Shown here: one piece after another, positions 10,699-20,574 of the stretch
Numbering within the stretch: the stretch's first letter is position 1
How the letters are laid out: each line of letters begins with the position of its first letter
Source of the DNA: Odiellus spinosus
Taxonomy: Eukaryota > Arthropoda > Arachnida > Opiliones > Phalangiidae
Length of the DNA: 64,000 bases
Direction: 5' to 3'
Assembly: GCA_963920705.1 (NCBI GenBank)
Contig: OY987232.1
Location: 9,655,422 to 9,719,421, forward strand
Program-made: the position numbers and the translations under genes
Notes under the pieces: model-generated
Seen by the model: only the letters and a program-made list of their open reading frames with translations
Databases searched by the model: none
What the model was told of the DNA's origin: nothing

Positions 10699-11963
10699 TT
10701 TTTTCATCACATGATTTTTACCTCCCCGACTGAACTTTAGTTCAGGGGGAGGTATTACATTGATCGTGTCTGTCTGTGTGTGGGTGTGTGTGTGTCTGTG
10801 TCTGTGTGTGTGTCACTTCCGGCGTAAGCGGATACCCTGCGTAAACGGAAATCACGTGACCTAGCTCGTGGAGCCAAAAGTCTAGAGACGTAATCATGCC
10901 AGCTTATCATTCAATTCCGTTTAACGGGAATTACCTCTTCTAAGCGTGGCTGCCGCATTGAGTTTCAAGTGTCGTTCAATTATATACAATAGGACGTCTC
11001 CAATTGTATATTATCGCATTCCACCATCCACTTTACGGTCAAACCTCGATGCTGGACAGTTGAAAGCGATTATACGCAATGGGACGTCTCCCACTGTTAT
11101 AATCACCTCCGACCATCCCCACACCAAGGTCCAACCTCTAGTGTCCGATCTCAGCGGGCCATATTAGCGAGGCGTCCCTCACTAATATGGTCCACATCAA
11201 TCTTCCACTCTCCAAACATCGCCCCACCAATGGGTAAACTAGCGTTGCCTACCAAGCGCCTAGGGTTACGATAAACGTCTAGACTTTGAAGGGAGGGGTT
11301 TTCCTCCCAACTTCATTACCACATCACTCGATTAATAAAGGCCTTCGAACGGTTTATGTACCACCTTTTTGGAGTGAATGCAAATGAGCCTTATGGTGTG
11401 ATATCGTTTAGGCAAATGAAACGCAATATTAATTTATTTTATAATAAAAAATATCAAAATGGTTAAACTTAATCTAATTAATAATTCAGTTGAAAAATCA
11501 ATTTAAAATTCGAGATAGTTTAGAAGAAATTTAAGAAATTGTCCAAAAATTTAGTGAAATTTGACCGTTTAATACCAGCTTGAGTTGGCATCACGCGCTA
11601 AGCTGTTTTCCATATATCATTTAGTCCAAAAAGCAAAGGTATAACGGGCAGTATAGGCTAAGGCTTGCTGCAAACTTGGGGTGGATTGAAGAATCTAAAT
11701 AAAGGTACGTTTACTCGGGCATCCAAGATAGAAATGATATGAGATTTAAAGCTGAGGCGGATTGATACAAAATGATAAACCTCTTAAGAAAAATGATAGT
11801 GGTGAAAACTCTCCTTGAACAAAACTACAGTAGGTTTCACGTGTTTAAAAAACAACAATTTTGAAGAAAAAATTACATCTGATGTTAGAAAAAAATAGGC
11901 TTCAGTTTTCTCCACTATAAAACAAAGAAACATTTCCGATTATTTTCATAATCGAAATCAGCC

Positions 11964-12439
11964 GTGTACAGGGAACTTCGAGACCAGGAGACCAGACAAG
12001 AGGAGACGAGGCCAGACCAGATGGAAGAGAGCTATAATGACTTAAGGGAGATAATCAACCAGCGCAGAATGTTATCACCATTTGAAGTCAACAGAGCAGC
12101 GACACGGCTTTCATTTATCACCAGAAAGAGACGGCCCGGCTACGAAGAATTAAAACGTGCAAGCAGTTAGTGTTTTCGAATTCGATATATTAGATACCTA
12201 CAGTCAGTAAAAGCTCGGCAGTTCTTCATACGGCCTCGTAATTGTAAACATAAAAGCAGCTATTCAAATATAAGTACTAAAGCTATGGAAATTAGTCTAC
12301 TTTCAGTCTTTTAAGATATTTTTTTATCATAGGAGTGGAAGCTAATGACTGGGATCACTTGTATGATGAAAATATCAGTAATGGTCCTCTATTAGCACGT
12401 CAAAACAAGAATTTCAGACGAAAATTGTACCGGAAGTAA
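11964..12439 (+). pseudogene. Conserved unknown gene inside element A (copy 2)
   Basis: A 68-codon frame (start region MYRELRDQ, then SPFEVNRAATRLSFITRKRR and PGYEELK) is followed by a stop, an AT-rich stretch and an AG acceptor near 12331. A second open segment then ends NGPLLARQNKNFRRKLYRK and a stop at 12437-12439. Both segments are also in the inverted copy at 56697-57127, where the first segment stays open longer. Several differences between the copies are silent (TTC/TTT, TTG/CTG, CCC/CCT, TTA/TTG), which suggests past selection on protein. I do not recognise the family. It may be a captured host gene fragment or an element-encoded basic protein. Confidence 0.5.
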
Positions 12440-12687
12440 TTACCAATCATCTACCGACAATGGGTTGTAAATGGAACATTCAGTCTACAATATTACTTGG
12501 TTTGTCCAAATGGAACTTGCTGCCACATCTTCGTCGTTTTCATTCCTTGTCTTTCTTGCCATCCCAGACTAAATTTTTCGTCTTTATCAAATCAGTGGAT
12601 TATCAGAGATAATCACACAGTACAGCCTATAATCAAGTGTTAATTTATATTACAAGAACTTGTATTTTACATATTTACTTAGAAAAT

Positions 12688-12820
12688 AAACATTTCATTT
12701 GATGTGTCTATTAAGAAATCTACGCCCTGCCGCATATAATTACGCGTAACGCAGGACATTTCATTTGGTGTGTATATTAAGAAGTCTACGACCTGCCGCA
12801 TATAATTATGAGTAACGCAG
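12688..12820 (+). repeat. 66-bp tandem duplication in element A
   Basis: Two direct copies, starts about 12691 and 12757, share CATTTCATTTG, CTGCCGCATATAATTA and GTAACGCAGGACA. The same duplicated block occurs inverted near 56310-56440, so the duplication predates dispersal of these two element copies. Confidence 0.8.
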
Positions 12821-13021
12821 GACACTTTTGCATTCTCTGAATCATTAAGGTAAAATACTTATACTCCGTAACCTAGATGGGAAATAGAGAAGTGTGATTG
12901 AAATGCACGCTGTTTCTTCTACTCTTCCAATACTCTACACTTCTTTTCATCTTTTATTTTAGGTAAGGTTAGGTTAGTTTACCTTAACGTCGGGGAGGTT
13001 ATATTTTGGTTTCCCAACTTG

Positions 13022-13259
13022 TTTTTTTTTAGTAGTAATGGGATACTACGTGAAACCTGCTGTTTGCTTCAGTCGTTACGCTACTGGACGTTAATTCTAT
13101 CATTCGCGCGTTCTCGGGTCGTCAGCGGATTCTTATTTAAATTTATACCACTTTGACGTTTTCCTTTTTAAGTAGACATCTCCCAACACTGTTGAGTTGT
13201 CGCTTACTGACACGGTCAATGGTCCATTTTTACCATGAAAATCTTTTCGTTCGAAAATA
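13022..13259 (-). pseudogene. Helentron 3-prime end with terminal stem-loop
   Basis: This piece lies left of the mariner insertion. Reading on the minus strand, the frame coming through the TA target site continues for about a dozen codons and stops; a second frame stays open to a stop near 13133. I could not match either to a known domain. The piece ends in the GTAGTA-TCCCAT-TACTAC stem-loop at 13032-13049, directly next to an eight-to-nine-base T-run. Known Helentrons insert between T residues and have a hairpin at this end, so I take this as the element's terminus. Confidence 0.5.
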
Positions 13260-13369
13260 TACAGGGTGGTAAAGATGAGAACAAAACCTATGTTTGTGGA
13301 CGTCCCCCAATAATGCCGTCGGATGACGTCACTATACTTCAATGTAGACCTCGTATACAGGGTGTTAGT

Positions 13370-14163
13370 CCGTACGCGACAGTTTGGTCTCGCCGATTTG
13401 ATCTCGCCGATTGGGTCTCGCCGATTTGGTCTCGGGTCATTTTGGTCGCGAGACAATTCGGTCTCGAGACAGTTCGGTCTCGCGACAGTTTGGCCTCGCC
13501 GATTTGGTCTCGGGAATTTTGGGCTTGGGACCATTTGGTCTAGCGACTTTTTGGTCTCTGGACATTTTGGTCTCGAGACAGTTTGGGCTCGAGACAGTTT
13601 GGTCTCGGGTCAGTTTGTTGTTTAATTCGTTTTTTAACTTACACCCGAAAATAAAAATGTGTTGAAGAATGGTTAAATGTTTAGAATTATTTTTATTAAT
13701 GGTATATATTGCTAAAACCTAGCGACTTTCGGCTCTAAACCTCGAAATGGAAGACGCGCTTATAGAGTATTTACGTGGCTTGTCTCACAACTTTTTGATG
13801 GAATAATCAATAATAATAATCAATATTGAAATAAAAAATTTATGATAATTGGAATAATGCTTCTGTATAACCTAACCTAACCTAACCTAGGATTCTTTGT
13901 TCTAGCCCAAACTGTCTCTAGACCAAACTGTCTCTAGACCAAATTGTCTCTAGACCAAACTGTCTCGAGACGAAACTGTCACGAGACGAAACTGTCTCGA
14001 GACCAAATTGTCTCGAGTCCAAACCGCTCCAAGACCAAATCGGCAAGACCAAACTGCCCAAAGACCGAAGGGTCTCGAGACCAAATAGGCAAGACCAATC
14101 TGTCTCAAGACCAAAGCGGTTAGACCAAATCGGCTAGACCAAATTGACCGGTCCCGGGGTGCC
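13370..14163. mobile_element. Foldback element with TTTGGTCTCGAGACAG repeats
   Basis: The left arm (13380-13610) is a run of degenerate 17-18 bp units of the type TTTGGTCTCGAGACAG. The right arm (13905-14155) carries the inverse units (AGACCAAACTGTCTC). Between the arms is ~290 bp of AT-rich DNA with four CCTAA repeats near 13868. The insertion point can be read from mariner copy 2, where the sequence is uninterrupted: here AGT flanks both sides (13367-13369 and 14164-14166), a possible 3-bp target duplication. Structure is like Drosophila foldback elements, but I see no sequence relation to a named family. Confidence 0.7.
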
Positions 14164-14394
14164 AGTAAATACGTGTCATTGTAACCAGATGAGAATTTTC
14201 TATGGGTTTAATAGGGTAAATGCCTGATGGCTAGATACATTGCAGTGACAAAGATCTAAGCCTCGTAATTCAGTAGATGACTTAACTCCGAGAAAGTTTA
14301 TTTAACAACTTTAATAATTAGATAATGATTGAATTGAATCGACGTGAGGCCAGAAACACCAAAGTTGACTCCGTACAGTAATAACACCAGCGTA

Positions 14395-15002
14395 AATGTT
14401 TGATGTGTCTACCTTGGTGGTGTAGGCACTCTTGGAGGCGACTTTCCAGGTCTTGCAATGCATTTAGCCAGCATTTGAGTAGTGATTCCATTGATAGCGG
14501 CTCGAATCCGGTCCTTTAAAACTTCTGCGCCCATCGGTTCTGTTTCGTAGACGCCGCCCTCAACATAACACCATAGAAACAAATCCAGTGGGGTAAGGTC
14601 AGGAAACCGTGCTGGTCACGGAATTGGTCCACCTCTACCTTTCCAAGTGGTCGTTCAGCCATTGACGAACATTGACCGCCCAATGTGTGTGGGGCTCCAT
14701 CCTGTTGGAACCACACGCTGCGAATCACTGCTAATAGCAATGCGTCTATCGCGTCACTAAACTCGTGACGCAGGAAGTCCAAGTACAGTTCTCCAGTAAT
14801 GTTCGCGTCGAAGAAAAAGGAACCGATAAATCGGTTCTCAATAATGGCAACCCAGACATTTACCAAAAGGGATTGTGGTGGGTCCAGTAGTGCATGTTAT
14901 GACGGTTTACCGTACCATCCTGTGAAATGTAGCATCGTCCGAAAACAGCACCTTTTGCAAAAATAGTGGATCGGTTGCAATTAGGTCATGCATGGTAAGA
15001 TA
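14395..15002 (-). pseudogene. DD41D mariner transposase, C-terminal part (copy 1, minus arm)
   Basis: The minus strand encodes the catalytic part of a Tc1/mariner transposase. In order, reading through frame breaks: VLFSDDATFHR with the first catalytic Asp, then ANITGELYLDFLRHEFSDAI, then QQDGAP with the second Asp, and a PLDLFLW segment with the third Asp, followed by ETEPMGAE and ITTQML. The N-terminal DNA-binding half is missing because the copy is joined at about 15003 to an inverted second copy. At least three frameshifts (for example near 14700 and 14590) make it inactive. Confidence 0.75.
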
Positions 15003-15783
15003 CGAGGTTGGACTAATCCAAGTTACTGTTCTTGGCTTTTTACATAACCACCACTACCGGCCCTATCATAACCACCTCCATTAAGCCTTAACAGACGACG
15101 ATTATCAAAGACGGCAAGAATTTTGTCTTACAATGTGTGACCTAATTGCAGCCGATCCATTACTTTCAAAAGGTTATGTTTAGGGCGAGGCTACATTTCA
15201 GAGAGATGGTACGGTAAACCGTCATAACATGAATTACTGGACCCATCACAATCCCTATTGGTTACGACACCATTACCATCAAATTCGATGGAAGGTAAAT
15301 ATTTGGGTTGGCATTCTTGGGAACCGAATTATCATTCCCTTTTTCTTCGATTCTAACATTACTGGAGATTTGTACTTGGACTTCCTGCGTCACGAGTTTA
15401 GTGACGCTATAAACGTATTGCTATTAGCAGTGACTTGCAACATGTGGCTCCAACAGGATGGAGCCCCACCACACTGGGCGGTCAATGTTCGTCTGTGGCT
15501 GAAAGACCACTTTCCCAATCGTTGGACAGGTAGAGGTGGACCAATTCTGTGGCCAGCATGGTCTCCTGACCTTAGCAACACTTGAGTTCTTCCTATGGGG
15601 TTTTGTTAAGGGCATCGTTTACGAAACAGAGCCAATGGGCGCAGAAAACCTAAAGGACCGGATTGCAGCGGCTATCAATGAAATCACTACTCAAATGCTG
15701 GCAAATGCATTGCAAGACCTGGAAAGTCGCCTCCAAGAGTGCCTACACCACGATGGTAGACACATCGAACATTTACGTTGATG
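15003..15783 (+). pseudogene. DD41D mariner transposase, partial (copy 1, plus arm)
   Basis: It starts abruptly inside the second helix-turn-helix region (a GLTKATVL-like segment near 15010) and continues to the usual C-terminus (RLQECLHHDGRHIEHLR, stop at 15779-15781). The segment with QQDGAPPHW is intact. After SPDL there is a frameshift near 15575, and the position of the third acidic residue is a glutamate (LEFFLWG) where the other copies have Asp. A frame break also lies near 15175. With the minus copy at 14395-15002 it forms a tail-out, head-to-head inverted pair. Confidence 0.75.
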
Positions 15784-16111
15784 TGCTAACCGTAAGGATT
15801 CAACTTTGGCGGTTCTGGCCTCACGTCGATTCAATTCATCCATTATCTTATTATTAAAGATGTTAAATAAATTGTCTCGGAGTTAAGTCATCTAGTGAAT
15901 TACGAGGCTTAGATCTGTGCCACTGCAATGTTTCTAGCCATCAGGCAGTTACCCTATTAAACCCATAGAAAATTCTCATTTGGTTACAATGACAAGTATT
16001 TACTAACACCCTGTATGCGAGGTCTACATTGTAGTATAGTGACGTCATCCGACGGCATTATTGGTAGACCTCCACAAAGATAGGTGTTGTTCTGATCTTT
16101 ACCATCCTGTA

Positions 16112-16675
16112 TAACGTTGTCGGCTAGAATATCTTCCAAGTGAGCATTTAAGGATTGCACATTACTAACATAAATGAACACCGGTTTTTTCAAGAATGGG
16201 AGCTCAATACTTTTTGTATTTCGCAATCTTTTGAGTTCCAACTCTACAACGTTGTTTTTAGGGGAATTTGGAACTTGAAATTTACCATCAATATAAAAAC
16301 CAGAGGCTGACCTTGCTCTACAGCATGCAACATACAATGAAGCCCTTTCTAGTTTCTTTGATGCTTTAAATTGAACCACCACCGAAGAGTAAGTATCTCC
16401 CTGTCTTTTATGTATAGTAAGAGCTTCGGAAATTACCAAAGGAAATTGTTTCCTGGACACTGTAACATTGTTCTGCCTCCATTTTCTCGCAAATGTTTTG
16501 GTTACTTTTTCAACGGGCGTCCAAGACGGACTAAAGTTATTTAACCTATACAACCCGTAACTTCTTTGCCTAAAATTTTTCTAAACTTTTTGGTCATCAA
16601 ATTCGATCCAAACTCTTAATGGAAATTGACCTCCGTTTTTAGCCACACCAAACACCCAACGGGTGGTGGTGTAGG
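16112..16675 (-). pseudogene. Helentron helicase C-terminus and start of an endonuclease-like domain
   Basis: Minus-strand fragment of the PIF1-type helicase: VFGVAKNGGQFPLRVWIEFDD, a stop, then a long frame with ALTIHKRQGDTY (the conserved late helicase motif with the T-x-H-K-x-Q-G core) and LYVACCRARS. The last part, VFIYVSNVQSLNAHLEDI, resembles the beginning of the apurinic-like endonuclease domain that some animal Helitrons and Helentrons carry after the helicase. That domain is cut off by the mariner at 16109. The upstream part of this gene lies beyond the satellite array, at 27294-27617. Confidence 0.75.
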
Positions 16676-16919
16676 CTATTACTATGTACAGGGCTGTCTG
16701 AAGTCAGATGTCAGATGTCTCCAGAAATGACGAAAAACGTCATCGAGTAGAAAAATGAGTAATCGCGTAGGTTTAAACCACAAACAATGCAAATAGCTTT
16801 AAATTATATGTTAATTACATTAATACAATTAAGCAAAGTAATGGAAGTCTTTCGTATACTCATTTGCTATCCATCCAACCATTTACATTTTTTTCGGCCC
16901 CCGCCAGGAATCGAACCAG

Positions 16920-16947
16920 GGGTGCTATTCTGAGGCGTTCGTAAGGC
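16920..16947 (+). repeat. Harbinger left terminal inverted repeat
   Basis: Starts GGGTGCTATTCTGAGGCGTT; the inverse ends the element at 20574. The left copy lacks one G after TTC relative to the right copy. Preceded by the CAG triplet of the target. Confidence 0.85.
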
Positions 16948-17135
16948 CCTCTACCGAACGAAAATGTTCGTTAAGGTCTAAAATTTACGTTATGATCCAA
17001 AGTAGTGATTCTGAGGTGTTCGGTAAGGTTTTTTTTCGGTAACTAACGTTACAAATTGTCGGTATCGTAACGAAAGGGGTTTTGCTGTCGTTACGGGTCT
17101 TTACGAACAAAATTTCCTTAAAATCCAATTTTAAA

Positions 17136-18620
17136 ATGGCGGCGGATGTACTTCGTCACGAGATTTTACGACTGGCCATTATTGCCGATGAAGTTGCACC
17201 CCGAGACTTAAGACGTCAAAGGATTTTTAGAGATAGATCTCAAGCTTTCGAACTTGACGATTTTAGGTTTAAAAGACTTTTTAGGATTTCTAAAACCTTA
17301 GCTTTAAATATGTGTGACCGCCTTGGAGATCGCCTAACGGGTCAAAATGCACTGGGAATTCCTCCAAACATTAAGGTACAATTATTATTTTTATTAACAT
17401 TTGAATTAATTTTTCTAAATTATAATTACATTTTAGATATTAATTTCCTTACGGTTTTATGCCGTAGGATCATACCAATTAGCCGTTGGTCAAGATCTAT
17501 TTCTTGCCGTTAGCCAATCTACAGTCAGTCGGTGTGTCTCAAGCGTTAGTAAAGCTATTATTGAAGTTTACACGCCCGAGGTAATTAAATTCCCTGTGAC
17601 TGATGAGGAAATTTTAGCTAATAAGATTGGGTAAGAATGTTAATAAAAATTTTTTTTATATTTTTATTAATTTACGTCTTATAGTTAAAAGTAAAGTTTT
17701 GTTTATTTCCAAAGCTTTAGCAAAGTAGCAAGATTTCCAGGAATAATTGGAGCCATAGATGGTACCCAAATTGCAATTGTAGCTCCGTCAATTAATGACC
17801 AAGAACACAGGGAATACCTCTATGTAAACCGCAAAGGATTTCATTCCCTAAATACTCAAATTGTAAGTTTAAAGCCTTAATACGAGTATTCTACATAAGT
17901 ATAAATACTTTTTTTTTAAGATTTGTGACCACAATATGCGAATAATTAATTGCAATGCAAAGTTCCCTGGCTCTGCGCATGACTCGCATGTATTTAGAAT
18001 GTCACAAGTATCGACTCATTTAGAAAGGGCTTACATTGATGGACGGAAAGATTGTTGGCTCATTGGTATATATTCTTTGAAATTTTCTCAAAGTAGATAC
18101 ATTAATCTTATACACTAATTTTCTATTCACAGGTGATAGTGGGTATCCTCTTAGACCTTGGCTAATAACACCCATAACTCACACGGTGGAAGGTTCTGCA
18201 GAATATAAATTTGACAAGGCCCTCACTCAAACGCGCCAACTTGTAGAATGTACTATTGGGCTATTAAAGCAAGTTTTTCGTTGCTTACTTATGCATCGCA
18301 CCCTCCACTACCACCCAACAGCAGCTGCCAGAATTGTGTATGCGTGTTGTACATTACACAACATGCGCAGAGATGCAGAGCATCGCCCAGAAGACGATGT
18401 ATTTACAGATACTGAATCATCAAGTGAAAGTGACACTGACGATGAAGAAATAGATGCAAGGAGAAGAATGAGAAGACGACTAAGAGTGAGGCGAAGACAA
18501 TTAAGACACGAACGACGATCGCTAGTAATTGATGCCCCTGAATACATACCCGGACCAAATGAAAATTGGCTAAGAGGAGGACAAGGACTTCGGGACCATC
18601 TCGTTAGGCGCTTTGAATAA
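17136..18620 (+). CDS. Harbinger transposase (DDE_Tnp_4, HARBI1-like), five exons
   Basis: Endonuclease and strand-transfer enzyme of the PIF/Harbinger superfamily. Exons 17136-17375, 17437-17630, 17715-17862, 17921-18065 and 18133-18620, with GT/AG at every junction, join in frame to 404 codons, a usual family length. I prefer the ATG at 17136 (AAAATGG context) over one 54 bp upstream. Motifs in order: LRFYAVGSYQ (exon 2), GAIDGTQI with Asp about 160, NRKGFHSLN (exon 3), FPGSAHDSHVF (exon 4), GDSGYPLRPWL with Asp about 244, and ECTIGLLKQ with Glu about 281 (exon 5). The Asp244-Glu281 gap of 36 residues fits the family. The C-terminus is acidic then Arg-rich. No stop or frameshift is visible. 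Introns are inferred by eye. Confidence 0.85.
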
Positions 18621-18804
18621 TTAAAAAAATAAATATGTTAAATTTTTACAATTCTAATTTAAAGAGGGGATACAATCGAAAGAGGAATAAAAATATTGAC
18701 AATTGAAAATGAGTGTGAATTCAATTAAAAAAAACAAGTTTTAATTAAAAGTTTGGCAAATATTTGCCAATCTATTTACAACCGAAACAATCTTTCTTAA
18801 AGTA

Positions 18805-20037
18805 TCATTTGTTCGTGAAGTTCCCGATATGCTTGGCAATTTCCAAAATTGCAACGGATAAATTTCCTAGAGAATTGGCTTTCTCCCGTTTGATAGCATT
18901 TCTTTCCCGCTCAATTATATTTCTTTCCTCTAACGCAGATTGAATGCTTTTAAATATGATGTTTTTCTCATTTTCCATTTCTTTTAAAGTTTCCGTTGCC
19001 CTTTCGTAATTTTCATTATTTTCAGTGCGTGCGTGTCTTCCTAATAAGAATAATAAGAAAATTTATTATTTATGAAAAACTTTTTTACAGTTAAAGCATA
19101 CTTTTTTTTCTGCGAGGCCCATCTTCCTCTTTTTCATTGGGGTTATCCTGCTCTACATTATTTGCTGTAAAGAGTGCAAAACCAGGCAAATGATTAAAAA
19201 TTGTTTGGTACTTGACTCATTAGTTGTCTTACTATTTTTCGAAGTCGTAGTAGAATTATTAGGCAATTTTTTATTTTCTTCAACAGTTGGGTCGGAACCG
19301 AGAGGAACTTTACCAATTGCGGATGGCAAAACCAACTCAAAACTAATACTCCCATTAGCCGCTTCCTTAAATTGAATAATATTCTCATTCATGTTTTTTG
19401 GGGATTTATATTGTCCACATTCATTTTCGTTTTGATACGATTTAGTGTTTAAATTGGAAGAACCACTAGCTACCTGTGATTTGAAATATCATATTAGAAT
19501 TTACTCCGAAAATTTGTTAAAAAAGGTAGTTAGAGCAACCATGTAAACTAGAACATAAAGATTAAGATCAAGTTTACATTTTGAAGTGGAAACCCTAATT
19601 CGGGTATTTGAGGATCCCCTTCCACACACAAGGGACCAATTATGTCTAGCAATCGTTGCTCTAGGTCTGTCAGTTCCAATGGTGTTTTCTGTCCACCTCC
19701 AGTGCCACCCTGAGATCGTTTGATCGCAGCTGCCTTCCCTTTCGTCTCCGATTTCCAGTCAGCCCAAGACTTAAATATTTAAATTAATCATTATACAACA
19801 ACTTAGATAGTCATCTCTAAAGATATAATCATATACCTTTTTCCATTTTTTTAGATCTCTTGTAGGACCCGTACCGTCCACATTTAAACGGTCTGTTAAT
19901 TGCATCCATAACCTCTCTTGCACCGCTTTCGTAAAATCTCCGTCCAATCTACCAGAGACTAATTCTGGATGAGCCTCCATAAAGTCGAGCATAATTAGCC
20001 GTTGATTTCGAGTTACTTTTGGCCCACGGGGAGGCAT
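18805..20037 (-). CDS. Harbinger-associated Myb/SANT-like DNA-binding protein, five exons
   Basis: Partner protein that in studied Harbinger elements binds the ends and carries the transposase to the nucleus. Exons on the minus strand: 20037-19837, 19769-19578, 19473-19212, 19164-19102 and 19040-18805; they join in frame to about 317 residues. The first exon starts MPPRGPKVTRNQRLIMLDFM and carries tryptophans spaced as in a Myb/SANT-like fold (LWMQL, KKWKK), continued by SWADWKSE in exon 2. The last exon is highly charged and probably coiled-coil (EMENEKN, ALEERN). The third intron (about 47 bp, donor GTACC) is the weakest call; without it the protein would stop soon after at 19153. Convergent with the transposase gene. 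Confidence 0.75.
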
Positions 20038-20546
20038 ATTTCAACAATATACAGGATAACAACAGTACAATAAAGCGAGTTAGTAACCAAGGCTTATTGA
20101 ATATCCTTGGAAAGGAATCTCGATAACATAATCTAATGTTTTTAAAAATAAAAAATGAATGAAAATGTAGAATTATATAAAATAGGTAAACTACATTAAC
20201 ATATATACCTTAAAAAGCTTGAAAATAATGTATTCTTTTAAAGCGAAGAATATTACTTCCCGACTAAAATCGACGACTATTAATATTATGAATATGAAAT
20301 GAAATAATTGTCTGCTACACTAGTATCTTTATTCCCATTGGTTTAGAGGTTAATCACATGACCCAAAATAATAAGAGGAAATAGGTGAAAAAAAAACTAC
20401 TATCACCTCTAGTCCGAGAGGAGGATTTCTAACGAACGGATAACGAACAGAGAGAGAGAGCGCCTCAGAATACCACCTTCTCACGTCGGAAGGGGGTTTC
20501 AGTTAAGCGACCCTCTGTAGAGAGTTCGTTAAACAATTTTCGGTAT

Positions 20547-20574
20547 CCTTACCGAACGCCTCAGAATAGCACCC
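20547..20574 (-). repeat. Harbinger right terminal inverted repeat
   Basis: The inverse of the left end, running outwards as CGAACGCCTCAGAATAGCAC and CC, followed by CTG of the target. The first 22 bases match the left end perfectly. Confidence 0.85.

Larger units (their letters stand above)
10720..13021 (+). mobile_element. Element A, copy 2
   Basis: This copy begins with a 34-bp hairpin at 10720-10753 (stem ACCTCCCCG, TGAACTTTAGTTCA in the middle) and ends with GTCGGGGAGGT near 12989-12999 and TTTTGGTTTCCCAACTTG at 13021. It lies head-to-tail with copy 1, only ~20 bp apart. Its interior differs from copy 1 but matches the inverted copy at 56109-58755, including a possible gene (11964-12439), a 66-bp tandem duplication and GTAAGGTTAGGTTAG just before the right end. 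The Helentron hairpin end lies directly next to its right end in a T-run. Confidence 0.65.
13262..16109. mobile_element. DD41D Tc1/mariner element, palindromic copy 1
   Basis: The ends are inverse copies: CAGGGTGGTAAAGATGAGAA at the left and, inverted, CAGGATGGTAAAGATCAGAA at the right, with TA on both sides (13260-13261 and 16110-16111). About 105 bp inside each end a second TACAGGGTG motif occurs. The interior holds two transposase copies facing each other (minus 14395-15002, plus 15003-15783), so the element is a long imperfect palindrome. A foldback element is inserted at 13370-14163. The insertion interrupts the Helentron just after its helicase, within the reading frame. Confidence 0.8.
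16920..20574 (+). mobile_element. PIF/Harbinger DNA transposon, apparently complete
   Basis: The ends are inverse copies: GGGTGCTATTCTGAGGCGTT at 16920 and its inverse ending at 20574. The match extends to about 27 bp with one indel. Flanking triplets are CAG (16917-16919) and CTG (20575-20577); the empty site, seen in the two other satellite units, reads ACCTGG. A 3-bp CWG duplication at an ACCWGG target is known for vertebrate Harbinger elements. The element has the classical two-gene layout, transposase on the plus strand and Myb/SANT-like protein on the minus strand, facing each other. The motif TCTGAGGTGTTCGGTAAGG recurs subterminally near 17010, and CGCCTCAGAATACC near 20461. Confidence 0.9.

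Noticed and set aside
10946..11167. 73-codon frame in element A also present in the inverted copy (58453-58674)
   Set aside because: In both copies the first codon is GTG, not ATG, and the region consists of an internal ~63-bp duplication (GACGTCTCC...ATAATC). Copy 1 has lost the frame. I consider it a repeat effect, though it is conserved enough to be rechecked with more copies.
13133..13665. Plus- and minus-strand frames through the GGTCTCG repeats
   Set aside because: Frames run across the junction of Helentron, mariner end and foldback repeats; they are products of the 17-18 bp repeat.
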